A stretch of 64,000 bases of DNA. Source: JAXGYX01 sp040772065 (GTDB taxonomy: Bacteria; Bacillota; Clostridia; Saccharofermentanales; Fastidiosipilaceae). The notes beneath the pieces were generated by a model. It saw nothing but the letters and a program-made list of their open reading frames with translations. It was not told the DNA's origin and searched no databases. The translations under genes and the position numbers were made by a program. Of this stretch, positions 52,454 through 64,000 are shown piece by piece; the stretch's first letter is position 1, and every line of letters starts with the position of its first letter. Location of the stretch: positions 2,170,001-2,234,000 of the forward strand of contig JAXGYX010000001.1 in NCBI GenBank assembly GCA_040772065.1. The letters are read 5' to 3'.

Positions 52454-53152
52454 ATGTTAATCAAACCACCATTGGAAGAATTGCTTCCGAAAACTGAAAA
52501 TCGATATACTTTAACGATCTTGGCGGCCAAGCGAACCCGGCAGTTGGTGGCCGGCGGAATGCCGTTCGCCAAGTCTGAGTCCCCCAATCTGGTCACATTG
52601 TCTTGCGAGGAGATTGCCAACGGCAGTGTGGTTGAAGTGCATTCTTTGGTCGAGCCGACAGTTCCGCTGCGCCCCGATATCGAGGCGGCCCGTCAGGCGG
52701 CGTTGGTGGAAGCCGAAAACGAGAACAATTTGGACACGCTGCGGAGCAGCATCGCGTCAGCGGCCCGGCAAGATGAGGATAAAGAGCCGGCGCTTGTTGA
52801 ATCTTTTATCAAAATAATGACAAAAGACAACGGTGTCATGTCCGCCAATGAATATTTTGTTGATCGGGACGTGGATGAAGACGAGGACGAGGAAGATGAA
52901 GACCTGATCATCGCGACTGACCTTTTCTCGGATGATGTCGAGGCCGCTCAAATAGCGGATGAGGAATATATTGACGATGACGTGGCGGAACCCGAGGTGG
53001 AACCTGCGACATCGATTATGCTGGATGGTCTGATTCCGGAGGAATTTGAGGAATCAGAGGAATCAGAGGAGTCAGAGGAATCAGAGGAATCAGAGGAATC
53101 AGAGGAATTTGAGGAATCTGAGGAATTTGAACCGGCTGAGGAGGATGAGTGA
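52454..53152 (+). CDS. rpoZ: RNA polymerase omega subunit with acidic tail
   Basis: The first about 75 residues match the omega subunit, which helps assemble RNA polymerase: PPLEELLPKTENRYTLTILA, AAKRTRQLV, and EEIANGSVV are in place. Usual length is about 70. Here 232 residues are predicted: after the omega domain comes a linker and a very acidic tail (VDRDVDEDEDEEDEDLIIAT), ending in about six Glu-Glu-Ser triplets encoded by 9-bp tandem DNA repeats at 53047-53106. The start is the second ATG at 52454, 5 bp after AGGAGG. The gene ends 3 bp before glyS. Confidence 0.85.
   Translation: MLIKPPLEELLPKTENRYTLTILAAKRTRQLVAGGMPFAKSESPNLVTLSCEEIANGSVVEVHSLVEPTVPLRPDIEAARQAALVEAENENNLDTLRSSIASAARQDEDKEPALVESFIKIMTKDNGVMSANEYFVDRDVDEDEDEEDEDLIIATDLFSDDVEAAQIADEEYIDDDVAEPEVEPATSIMLDGLIPEEFEESEESEESEESEESEESEEFEESEEFEPAEEDE
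53047..53130 (+). repeat. 9-bp tandem repeat in rpoZ tail
   Basis: GAATCAGAG and close variants repeat six or more times in frame, giving Glu-Ser-Glu runs. Such repeats can change length by slippage without breaking the frame. Confidence 0.8.
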
Positions 53153-53155
53153 TCT

Positions 53156-54544
53156 ATGGGCAAAGGTGTAACGATGGAAAAAATAGTCGCGCTCTGTAAA
53201 AATCGCGGTTTCATTTTTCCCGGCTCTGATATTTATGGCGGTCTTGCCAACACGTGGGACTACGGACCTTTGGGCGTGGAACTGAAAAACAATGTGAAGC
53301 GCGCCTGGTGGAAAAAATTCGTTCAGGAAAGTCCGTACAATGTGGGCATGGACGCGTCTATACTAATGAATCCGGAAACCTGGGTGGCCTCGGGCCACGT
53401 GGGTGGCTTCAGCGACCCATTGATTGACTGCAGAGAATGCCATTCCAGATTTCGCGCTGACCAGATGATAGAGGATTGGGCGAAAAAGAACGATGTCGAG
53501 GTCAATCTCGAAAGCATGGACAACGCTCAGATGATGGCGTACATAAGCGAACATGAAATCCCCTGTCCGCAATGCGGCGCCCGGGACTTTACCGATATCC
53601 GAAAATTTAATTTGATGTTCAAGACCTTTCAAGGTGTCAATGAGGACACCGCTTCACAGGTATATTTGCGCCCCGAGACAGCTCAAGGTATTTTTGTGAA
53701 TTTCCGCAACGTTCAACGGGCCACCCGCAGAAAGATTCCATTTGGCATCTGTCAGTCCGGCAAGTCATTTCGCAATGAAATCACTCCGGGGAACTTCACC
53801 TTCCGCACCCGCGAATTTGAGCAGTTGGAACTGGAATTCTTCTGCGCCCCCGGAACAGGTCTGGAATGGTTTGAATATTGGAAAGACTTCTGTTACCAAT
53901 GGATGCTCTCTTTAGATTTGAAAGCGGAAGAATTGCGCACCCGTGACCACGGCGAAGAGGAGCTGGCGTTCTACTCCCGGGCGACGACCGACTTTGAGTT
54001 TCTCTTTCCCTTCGGTTGGGGCGAACTATGGGGTGTGGCAGATCGCACGGATTATGACTTGAAACAGCATATAGAACATTCGCGCAAAGATCTGAGTTAT
54101 CTGGATCCTGCGACCAATGAACGGTACATCCCCCATGTTGTTGAACCGTCATTGGGGACTGACCGCATCACCTTGGCATTCCTATGTTCCGCCTACGAGG
54201 AGGAAACGTTGGAAAATGGTGATGTTCGAACAGTGATGCGTTTCCATCCGGCGCTGGCTCCGACGAAAATCGCGATTTTGCCACTGTCCGCGAAGCTTAC
54301 AGAAAAAGCAGCCGAGCTTTACGCCCCCTTGGCGAAAAAATGGACCGTCGAGCTGGATGAACGTCAAAGTATCGGCAGGAGATACCGTCGGCAAGATGAG
54401 ATTGGCACACCGTATTGTGTCACCTACGATTTTGATTCCGAGGAGGATGGCTGTGTGACCGTGCGCGAGCGCGACTCGATGGAACAGGTGCGACTGCCAA
54501 TTGTGGAGTTGGAAACATACTTTGCCGACAAATTTGATTTTTAA
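53156..54544 (+). CDS. glyS: Glycyl-tRNA synthetase, alpha2 type
   Basis: This 462-residue class II enzyme is the homodimeric form of Bacillota and Actinobacteria. NRGFIFPGSDIYGGLANTWD, MNPETWVASGHVGGFSDPLI, YLRPETAQGIFVNF (motif 2 region), RNEITPGNFTFRTREFEQLE and VEPSLGTDRITLAFLCSAYE (motif 3) are all present, with the anticodon-binding domain at the end. The start may be the ATG at 53156 or at 53174 (AAAGGTG upstream). No T-box leader is seen, consistent with transcription from upstream genes. Confidence 0.95.
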   Translation: MGKGVTMEKIVALCKNRGFIFPGSDIYGGLANTWDYGPLGVELKNNVKRAWWKKFVQESPYNVGMDASILMNPETWVASGHVGGFSDPLIDCRECHSRFRADQMIEDWAKKNDVEVNLESMDNAQMMAYISEHEIPCPQCGARDFTDIRKFNLMFKTFQGVNEDTASQVYLRPETAQGIFVNFRNVQRATRRKIPFGICQSGKSFRNEITPGNFTFRTREFEQLELEFFCAPGTGLEWFEYWKDFCYQWMLSLDLKAEELRTRDHGEEELAFYSRATTDFEFLFPFGWGELWGVADRTDYDLKQHIEHSRKDLSYLDPATNERYIPHVVEPSLGTDRITLAFLCSAYEEETLENGDVRTVMRFHPALAPTKIAILPLSAKLTEKAAELYAPLAKKWTVELDERQSIGRRYRRQDEIGTPYCVTYDFDSEEDGCVTVRERDSMEQVRLPIVELETYFADKFDF

Positions 54545-54566
54545 GACAATTAAATGGATGCGCATG

Positions 54567-54602
54567 AGGCTCGACCGTAGAAGCGGCTTGAGCCTTATTT
54601 GT
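54567..54602 (+). terminator. Terminator after glyS
   Basis: AGGCTCGACCG at 54567-54577 pairs with CGGCTTGAGCCT at 54584-54595, with one small mismatch, followed by TATTTGTTG. Confidence 0.75.
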
Positions 54603-54662
54603 TGTTGTGGACGATACGCCCGGGCAAGTAGAGGGAAGATGTCGCAAAAAGCGGGTGTAAAC

Positions 54663-54691
54663 TTGACAGGTTAGGTGTGAGAGGTTAAAGT
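54663..54691 (+). promoter_or_regulatory. rRNA operon promoter
   Basis: -35 TTGACA at 54663-54668 and -10 TAAAGT at 54686-54691, spacer 17 bp. The 16S gene starts about 125 bp downstream. Confidence 0.7.
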
Positions 54692-54814
54692 AGTAAGGCA
54701 CCTCACGGAAGGAGCACCACGGACCTTGAAAATTGAACAACAAAATACATGCAAAAACGAGCTTTTGAAAATTCTTTTAAGAAGAATGTAAATGAGCCAA
54801 ACGGCTCTCAATTT

Positions 54815-56348
<1,534 letters not shown>

Positions 56349-56500
56349 AGACGTGCTTGGATGAAGTTCAAGCGCAGTCAGGTCGATCGTTCGGCGTAAA
56401 GCCGGATGATAAAGGACAAGGACGAGAGTCCGAGTCTTTTGACAAATCGTTGATGCTGTAGGATGTTGTTCAATCTTCAGGGCCCGATGGGCTGAACGTG

Positions 56501-56576
56501 GGGACATAGCTCAGCTGGGAGAGCGCCTGCCTTGCAAGCAGGAGGTCAGGAGTTCGATCCTCCTTGTCTCCACCAG
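56501..56576 (+). tRNA. tRNA-Ala (TGC)
   Basis: A 76-nt cloverleaf starts with GGGGACA and ends with TGTCTCC plus CCA. The anticodon loop CTTGCAA gives TGC. The T arm GTTCGATCC is normal. It lies in the 16S-23S spacer, a common place for tRNA-Ala. Confidence 0.97.
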
Positions 56577-56660
56577 TACCCGAACTTGGTTTGGGGAGAA
56601 GCTAAGCGTCTGAGCAAAAGACGCATGACATACGCGGAAGTGTTTGTCACGAACCTTGAA

Positions 56661-56676
56661 TCATCGGTAACGATGA
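56661..56676 (+). other. GNRA-type hairpin before the spacer repeats
   Basis: TCATCG and CGATGA pair perfectly around GTAA. It lies 3 bp before the tandem array and may be part of the pre-rRNA fold. Confidence 0.55.
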
Positions 56677-56678
56677 AA

Positions 56679-57080
56679 GAAGAACGAACGAAGTGAGTTC
56701 ACCTGAGCTGTCAGAGATGATGACTTAGGGAAGAACGAACGTAGTGCTTCACCTGAGCTGTCAGAGATGATGACTTGGGGAAGAACGAACGAAGTGAGTT
56801 CACTTGAGCTGTCAGAGATGATGACTTAAGGAAGAACGAACGTAGTGCTTCACCTGAGCTGTCAGAGATGATGACTTGGGGAAGAACGAACGAAGTGCTT
56901 CACCTGAGCTGTCAGAGATGATGACTTAGGGAAGAACGAACGAAGTGCTTCACCTAAGCTGTCAGAGATGATGACCTAGGGAAGAACGAACGTAGTGCTT
57001 CACCTAAGCTGTCAGAGATGATGACCTAGGGAAGAACGAACGTAGTGCTTCACCTAAGCTGTCAGAGATGATGACCTAGG
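56679..57080 (+). repeat. Eight tandem 50/51-bp hairpin units in the 16S-23S spacer
   Basis: Copies start at 56679, 56730, 56780, 56831, 56881, 56931, 56981 and 57031; a ninth is cut short after 57102. Each begins with GAAGAACGAACG and ends with ATGATGAC plus six variable bases. Two hairpins fold per unit. The second has a 6-bp outer stem that varies but keeps pairing: CCTGAG/CTTAGG, CCTGAG/CTTGGG, CTTGAG/CTTAAG; copies 6-8 (CCTAAG/CCTAGG) keep five of six pairs. The first hairpin switches between GAAG/CTTC and GAAC/GTTC forms. No spacers of unique sequence exist, so this is not a CRISPR array. Confidence 0.9.
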
Positions 57081-57127
57081 GAAGAACGAACGAAGTGAGT
57101 TCTTCAGACATACGTCGCAGACGTATG
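57081..57127 (+). other. Two perfect hairpins at the end of the repeat array
   Basis: GAAGAAC (57081-57087) pairs with GTTCTTC (57099-57105), a 7-bp stem formed by the truncated ninth repeat. GACATACGTC (57107-57116) pairs with GACGTATGTC (57120-57129) around GCA, a 10-bp stem. The remaining spacer to 57343 has no gene. Confidence 0.6.
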
Positions 57128-57343
57128 TCCCCGCACCTTGAAAACTGCATAGAAGAAATAATATTGAAGACTGAGTAAAGACAAAAAAAGAAGAAGTTTA
57201 TAACGGCGCAGCGATGCGCCGGGTCTTGCAAAGTACACAAAAGGTACAAGCGAGTCTGAGGAAGAACTTCATCTAAGAGTGTCTGGATTTTAGACGAACG
57301 CTAGCTGTGAAACAGTGAGCGTGATCAATATAGAGAACCATAC

Positions 57344-60243
<2,900 letters not shown>

Positions 60244-60362
60244 CAAGCGGTACGGTTCTCGTAAGGAAATGTCAATTGTCTGGATACTCGTATGGTCTAA
60301 CCACAGTTTTCAACCCTTTCATCTATGCGGTCTTGAGGGTGCGATTCATAACCCCCTCAACC

Positions 60363-60482
60363 ATTCCGGTGGAGATTACGGAGAGGCCACACCTGTTCCC
60401 ATACCGAACACAGAAGTTAAGCTCTCTTGTGCCGACAATACTTGCCTGGAGACGGGCCGGGAAGATAGGTTCTGCCGGATTT
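60363..60482 (+). rRNA. rrf: 5S ribosomal RNA
   Basis: A segment of about 120 nt contains the conserved CCATACCGAACACAGAAGTTAAG, with terminal pairing between ATTCCGG at the start and CCGGAT at the end. It lies 120 bp after the 23S gene. Ends are approximate. Confidence 0.93.
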
Positions 60483-60485
60483 TAT

Positions 60486-60561
60486 GCCTTTTTAGCTCAG
60501 TAGGTAGAGCATGCGGCTGTTAACCGCAGTGTCACAGGTTCGAGCCCTGTAAAAGGCGCCA
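60486..60561 (+). tRNA. tRNA-Asn (GTT)
   Basis: A 76-nt cloverleaf has the acceptor stem GCCTTTT/AAAAGGC, then GCCA. The anticodon loop CTGTTAA gives GTT. It follows the 5S gene by a few bases and closes the operon. Confidence 0.97.
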
Positions 60562-60566
60562 TAAAA

Positions 60567-60607
60567 GGACGACAAAACGGATACAATCCGCTAGTCGTCT
60601 TTTTTTG
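60567..60607 (+). terminator. rRNA operon terminator
   Basis: GACGAC and GTCGTC form the outer stem, CGGAT and ATCCG an inner stem, followed by TTTTTTT to 60606. Confidence 0.88.
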
Positions 60608-60903
60608 TGCCCTGAAATGCTGGTAGGGCAGGGCTTTCAGGGAATCGCTAAAAATACGAAAGGGTGCAAAAAAGACTAATTTTCCGATAATTGCCCCATT
60701 TCCTGCCCCCTTTTATTCGCAGGTGAAACCGACCACACGAAAGTCAGGGTTTCGTATCGCTTGTTTACTTTCGTATCGCCAGTATGGCTTTCTTGTAGAC
60801 AGTTCACTCGAAATAAAAAGTTTCGTGTAGCTGGTATGAAAGGTTAGAAAAAATCCCCTGATGATTAGGGGAAAAGAAGGCGAGCGGAATGAAACTGCTT
60901 TTC
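60608..60903. other. Junction between rRNA operon and mobile element
   Basis: There is no gene in these 296 bp. TTTCGTAT occurs twice (near 60750 and 60769) among related CGTAT(C) words. TCCCCT/AGGGGA at 60852-60870 forms a hairpin followed by AAAA, which on the minus strand would be a terminator with T residues for the recombinase genes. An attachment site is expected in this area but cannot be fixed without an empty-site sequence. Confidence 0.5.
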
Positions 60904-62484
60904 TTAATCAAACACGATATCTATTATGGCGCCGTTTCGCAGATGGAAGTAGAGAAAGTTCTCATCAGCCTTCGGAACACTGACGTGGTCAATCAAGCTG
61001 CACCACAGTTCCTCACTGAACTTGATGTCCGTGATATCTTCAAGCCTGTCGGCGAATTGCAGAACATCAAAACGCCTTTTATCCTTGTCGGCGATCCATT
61101 CTTTTAGATCTATCAAACTTTGATTCTTTGCCTCGTAAGCTGCGAGGGCATTCTCGTAGTCTTCATTTTCGCCAAGTTCAGTCTTGCCGATGGCTCTGAG
61201 TTGTTGGCCAAGCTCCAAGTAATCCTGGTCTAGCTCGATTTCAAGCTTCTTAGCTTTTTCCTTATCATTATTAGTGTCGAGAACCTTAATCAGAGCATCT
61301 CGGCAAAGGGTGATGATATCTTCTTTGCTTGCTACCAGCTCTCTAACCACTTCTTCAAAGGCAGCGATGATCTCGTCCTCGGTAAAGTGGGGAGTGGAGC
61401 AGGGTTCTTCGCCTTCATACTTTTTACCGCATTGCCAGATGTAGCGGCGGTATTTCGTGGTCGAGTGCCAGACCTTTCTGGTATAGGGTTCTCCGCAGCA
61501 ACCACAAATGATCCGCCCGGAAAAGAAATTCTTAGAAGAGCCGTTAACCTTCATTTTCTCTCGGCGTTCCATCTCGTGCTGTGCCATCTCGAAAACCTCA
61601 TCACTGACGATGCCTTCATGGCTGTTTTCAACATAGTACTGAGGAACCTCTCCCTCGTTCACTTTTTGCTTCTTGGTTAGAAAGTCCACCGTGAAGCGTT
61701 TCTGTAATAGAGCATCACCCTTATATTTCTCATTCTGCAAGATGCTCTTGATGGTCGTGATGCTCCATTTGTCTTTGCCTCTGGGCGATTTGATGCCGTC
61801 TGTTTCTAGCCCCCTAGCAATTCCATTAAAGGTCATACCGAGCAGGAACTCACGGTAGATACGGCGGACAATTTTTGCTTCTTCCGGCACAACTTCCGGG
61901 CGCCCGTCCTTTCCTTTCTTGTAGCCAAGAAAGCTCCGATAAGGCATCGTGACCTTGCCGTCAGAAAAGCGTTTTCTTTGCCCCCACGTGACATTCTCTG
62001 AGAGGGACCGGCTTTCTTCCTGGGCGAGCGAACTCATGATGGTGATGAGGAGTTCTCCCTTGGAATCCATTGTGTAGATGTTTTCCTTTTCAAAGAACAC
62101 CTCAACGCCCTTATCCTTTAACTGGCGGACGTGGGTTAAGGTGTCGACCGTATTCCTAGCAAAACGGGATACTGATTTGGTCAGGATTAAGTCGATTTTA
62201 CCTGCTAAGGCATCGGCGATCATTTCCTGAAAGCCCTCACGCTTTTTAGTCATCAGGCCGGAGATACCCTCATCGGTATAGACCTTCACAAAATCCCACT
62301 CTGGATTGCTCTTGATGTGTTTCGTGTAGTAGCTAATCTGAGCTTCATAGCTGTTCAGCTGCTCGTCCATATCCGTTGAAACACGGGCATAGGCGGCAAC
62401 CTTTCTTCTTTTGTTCTTACTCTTCGCTAAAAAGCCGTCCTGGGCTCTTTTCTTTGCAGGTATTACTCTTATTCTAGTTTCCAT
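60904..62484 (-). CDS. Large serine recombinase (second of pair)
   Basis: The 526-residue protein is a site-specific integrase of the large serine recombinase type. The catalytic domain holds AAYARVSTDMDEQLNSYEAQ with the nucleophilic Ser, followed by VYTDEGISGLMTKKREGF, LILTKSVSRFARNTVDTL and SSLAQEESRSLSENV. Next are the recombinase domain (FLGYKKGKDGRPEVVPEEAK) and a zinc ribbon (GRIICGCCGEPY, WQCGKKYEGEEPC), then a coiled coil. Such enzymes integrate and excise mobile elements. The start overlaps the end of the neighbouring recombinase gene by 11 bp. It appears intact. Confidence 0.93.
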   Translation of the reverse strand: METRIRVIPAKKRAQDGFLAKSKNKRRKVAAYARVSTDMDEQLNSYEAQISYYTKHIKSNPEWDFVKVYTDEGISGLMTKKREGFQEMIADALAGKIDLILTKSVSRFARNTVDTLTHVRQLKDKGVEVFFEKENIYTMDSKGELLITIMSSLAQEESRSLSENVTWGQRKRFSDGKVTMPYRSFLGYKKGKDGRPEVVPEEAKIVRRIYREFLLGMTFNGIARGLETDGIKSPRGKDKWSITTIKSILQNEKYKGDALLQKRFTVDFLTKKQKVNEGEVPQYYVENSHEGIVSDEVFEMAQHEMERREKMKVNGSSKNFFSGRIICGCCGEPYTRKVWHSTTKYRRYIWQCGKKYEGEEPCSTPHFTEDEIIAAFEEVVRELVASKEDIITLCRDALIKVLDTNNDKEKAKKLEIELDQDYLELGQQLRAIGKTELGENEDYENALAAYEAKNQSLIDLKEWIADKDKRRFDVLQFADRLEDITDIKFSEELWCSLIDHVSVPKADENFLYFHLRNGAIIDIVFD

Positions 62485-63757
62485 AACGCTCCTTCGTCTT
62501 TCTTCCTGCTGCCGCTCTCATCTCCTTTGTCCAAGATTCCGACCTCGACCGGTCTTCCCAGTAAATGTCCTTTTTGCTTCCGTCTTTAAAACGGAAGATG
62601 AGCTTATTGCCGTTATGGACGATCACCTCATCAATCTTTTCTAAGAAGTTCATTTCATCAAATGAGGGAAGACCCAGTGCCTCGGCGGCAGATACTTCTA
62701 AGGTATTCTCAGGCACTTGTTTTGACGGACAGGCCGCCACACCGCTTTTCCTGTAGGTACGGCACTGCCACTTATGATTACCTCGGTCGTACTTGCGATT
62801 TAGGTTTGCTCCGCACACGCCGCAGATGAGTTTTCCTGAAAAGGCATGCTTGGTATCCGGTCGTTTCTTGTACGTCCTTTTCGCCTTCACTTCCCGGACG
62901 GCTTCAAAAAGCTCCATCGAGATGATTGGCTCATGGCTATTCTCAATAAAGTATTGTGGCAGTTCGCCACGATTCTTGATCTGCTTTTTATCAAGGTGGT
63001 TTGGAACAAAGAGCTTTTGTAGGAGGGTGTTGCCCGTATAGAAAATATTCGCCGTCAGAACGTTCAGCCGATTGACCGACCACTTTGCTCCCTGAAGGGT
63101 ATAAATCTTGCGGCGGTTTAGGTCTTTAGCAATAGAGGAGGGCAGCTCGCCTAATTCATAACGCTCGAAGACTTCTTTTACCACTTTTGCTTCCTCGGGG
63201 ACGATCGTGACCTCGCCCAGCTCTACCAAATAGCCGTAGCATCTTCGAACTTGCTTCAACGACCCTTCCGCATAGCCCTTGCGAATGGACCACTTCATGT
63301 TGTTTGAAGCAGATCTTGATTCTTCTTGGGCGAAAGAAGCGAGGAGGGTTAAGAGAAGTTCCCCCTCGGCGTTCAGCGTGTTGATTTTTTCTCGCTCGAA
63401 GTATACGGCGATTTTTGATTCTTTGAGGTCTCGCACGATGTTTAAGAGGTTAACCGTGTTTCTGGCAAAGCGCGATATCGACTTTGTAATGATGAGGTCA
63501 ATCTTACCGTCTCTGCAGGCGGTCAAAAGTTCATCTAATCCCTCACGCTTGCTTTTAGTTCCGGTCACGCCGTCATCGATAAAAACGCCGGCGAACTCCC
63601 AGTCAGGGCGGGACATGATTTGCTTCTTGTAAAAATCAATCTGAGCGCCGAGGGAATGAAGCTGGGCGTCACTTGCGGTGGAGACCCTAGCGTAAGCTGC
63701 GACTTTTTTTCTGATAATCGTATCGGGTCTTCTGCTTGGTATCTTTGTAATTTTCAT
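62474..63757 (-). CDS. Large serine recombinase (first of pair)
   Basis: This 427-residue paralogue of the next gene has AAYARVSTASDAQLHSLGAQ with the catalytic Ser, FIDDGVTGTKSKREGLDELL, LIITKSISRFARNTVNLLNI and ASFAQEESRSASNNMKWSIR. The recombinase domain and a zinc ribbon (GKLICGVCGANLNRK, WQCRTYRKSGVAAC) follow. It lacks the long C-terminal coiled coil of its partner. Two or three co-oriented serine recombinases are common at the ends of clostridial Tn-like elements, where they may act together. Confidence 0.92.
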   Translation of the reverse strand: MKITKIPSRRPDTIIRKKVAAYARVSTASDAQLHSLGAQIDFYKKQIMSRPDWEFAGVFIDDGVTGTKSKREGLDELLTACRDGKIDLIITKSISRFARNTVNLLNIVRDLKESKIAVYFEREKINTLNAEGELLLTLLASFAQEESRSASNNMKWSIRKGYAEGSLKQVRRCYGYLVELGEVTIVPEEAKVVKEVFERYELGELPSSIAKDLNRRKIYTLQGAKWSVNRLNVLTANIFYTGNTLLQKLFVPNHLDKKQIKNRGELPQYFIENSHEPIISMELFEAVREVKAKRTYKKRPDTKHAFSGKLICGVCGANLNRKYDRGNHKWQCRTYRKSGVAACPSKQVPENTLEVSAAEALGLPSFDEMNFLEKIDEVIVHNGNKLIFRFKDGSKKDIYWEDRSRSESWTKEMRAAAGRKTKERYGN

Positions 63758-63797
63758 TTGAATCCCCTTTCCGTGTCACATATTTGCTCTATACACC

Positions 63798-63959
63798 TTA
63801 TATAGCAAGGCCGGAAATGGGAGGTTTTAGCTGCTCTTTTATGTGCATTAAGGAGGCTTCGAGTTCTTCCTCCGTCAGCAATCCTTTTTCAAATAAGCCC
63901 CTCAAAATCGCCCTCGCCAGTTGATAATCCGACTCTCTTTTCCATAGTTTTGCTGTCAT
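63798..63959 (-). CDS. Small SHOCT-like protein next to recombinases
   Basis: The 53-residue protein has the SHOCT-like pattern of a short helical module: LARAILRGLFEKGLLTEEEL is the characteristic segment. Proteins of this type often sit directly upstream of clostridial serine recombinase genes. It starts in an ATGA overlap with the stop of the next gene upstream and ends 41 bp before the first recombinase gene. Function is unknown; a role in controlling excision is speculation. Confidence 0.7.
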   Translation of the reverse strand: MTAKLWKRESDYQLARAILRGLFEKGLLTEEELEASLMHIKEQLKPPISGLAI

Positions 63960-64000
63960 CTGAAATCACCGAACCTGTCTTTGATGTAGCAGGGATGGGA
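63956..64000 (-). CDS. C-terminal end of a gene cut by the window edge
   Basis: On the minus strand an open frame enters from beyond the window and ends HPCYIKDRFGDFR at a TGA at 63956-63958, overlapping the start of the SHOCT-like gene. Too short to identify; the tight overlap suggests the same operon. Confidence 0.45.
   Translation of the reverse strand, partial: SHPCYIKDRFGDFR

Noticed and set aside
53156..53180. T-box riboswitch before glyS
   Set aside because: glyS starts 3 bp after rpoZ, leaving no room for a leader, and no T-box sequence is seen.
52948..53214. Minus-strand Ser/Asp-repeat protein
   Set aside because: It is the complement of the acidic rpoZ tail; the repeat exists because of the Glu-Ser codons on the plus strand.
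56679..57102. Tandem array as a CRISPR locus
   Set aside because: Units are contiguous, without unique spacers, vary inside the repeat and lie in an rRNA spacer. No cas genes are present.

Overview
The window looks like the chromosome of an anaerobic, moderately GC-rich Bacillota of the class Clostridia. The evidence is a trimeric [FeFe]-hydrogenase locus (hydC-hydB-hydA), a SUF operon in the order C-D-S-U-B, Bacillota-type housekeeping genes (remA, ricT, the cyclic-di-AMP receptor darA, yfhO, yicC, the alpha2-type glycyl-tRNA synthetase) and a Gram-positive-type rRNA operon. The 16S gene is complete, so a database search would place the organism; from reading alone I only suggest an Oscillospirales-like relative.

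Layout. Positions 1-4740 are a transposon graveyard: a uroporphyrinogen-decarboxylase-family gene is broken by an IS3-family element and then by an IS66-family element, next to a decayed LacI-type start and a mosaic IS fragment. Positions 4752-14872 form an AT-richer minus-strand island: a lipoprotein and a tight four-gene defence operon (PLD/SNF2-like helicase, DUF4391 protein, type III Mod methylase, type III Res nuclease). An IS30-family element (14889-16640, 13-bp target duplication) sits just upstream of that operon and has separated it from its original upstream DNA. From 16752 to 44479 the sequence is ordinary core chromosome, mostly on the plus strand: nudix-dinB-mntP(broken), sufCDSUB, a divergent SPFH/NfeD pair, a HIT protein, a disordered basic protein with a PLP decarboxylase, tmk-darA-holB-ricT, the hydrogenase locus with a small ferredoxin, trmN6-rsmI-yfhO, rplM-rpsI and tsaE.

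An IS6/IS240-like element (44491-45788) lies between tsaE and tsaB-rimI. After it come an HPr-like protein, uvrC, a phosphoesterase, yicC-remA-gmk-rpoZ-glyS, and one rRNA operon (16S, tRNA-Ala, 23S, 5S, tRNA-Asn). The 16S-23S spacer is about 1 kb long and holds eight tandem 50/51-bp units that fold into hairpins with compensatory changes. Beyond the operon terminator lies the edge of another mobile element: two tandem large serine recombinases, a 53-residue SHOCT-like protein and the end of one more gene.

Candidates for something less described are the four-gene helicase/DUF4391/type III restriction cassette, the covarying hairpin array in the rRNA spacer, the omega subunit with a long acidic tail, and paired promoter-like repeats in front of the hydrogenase genes.
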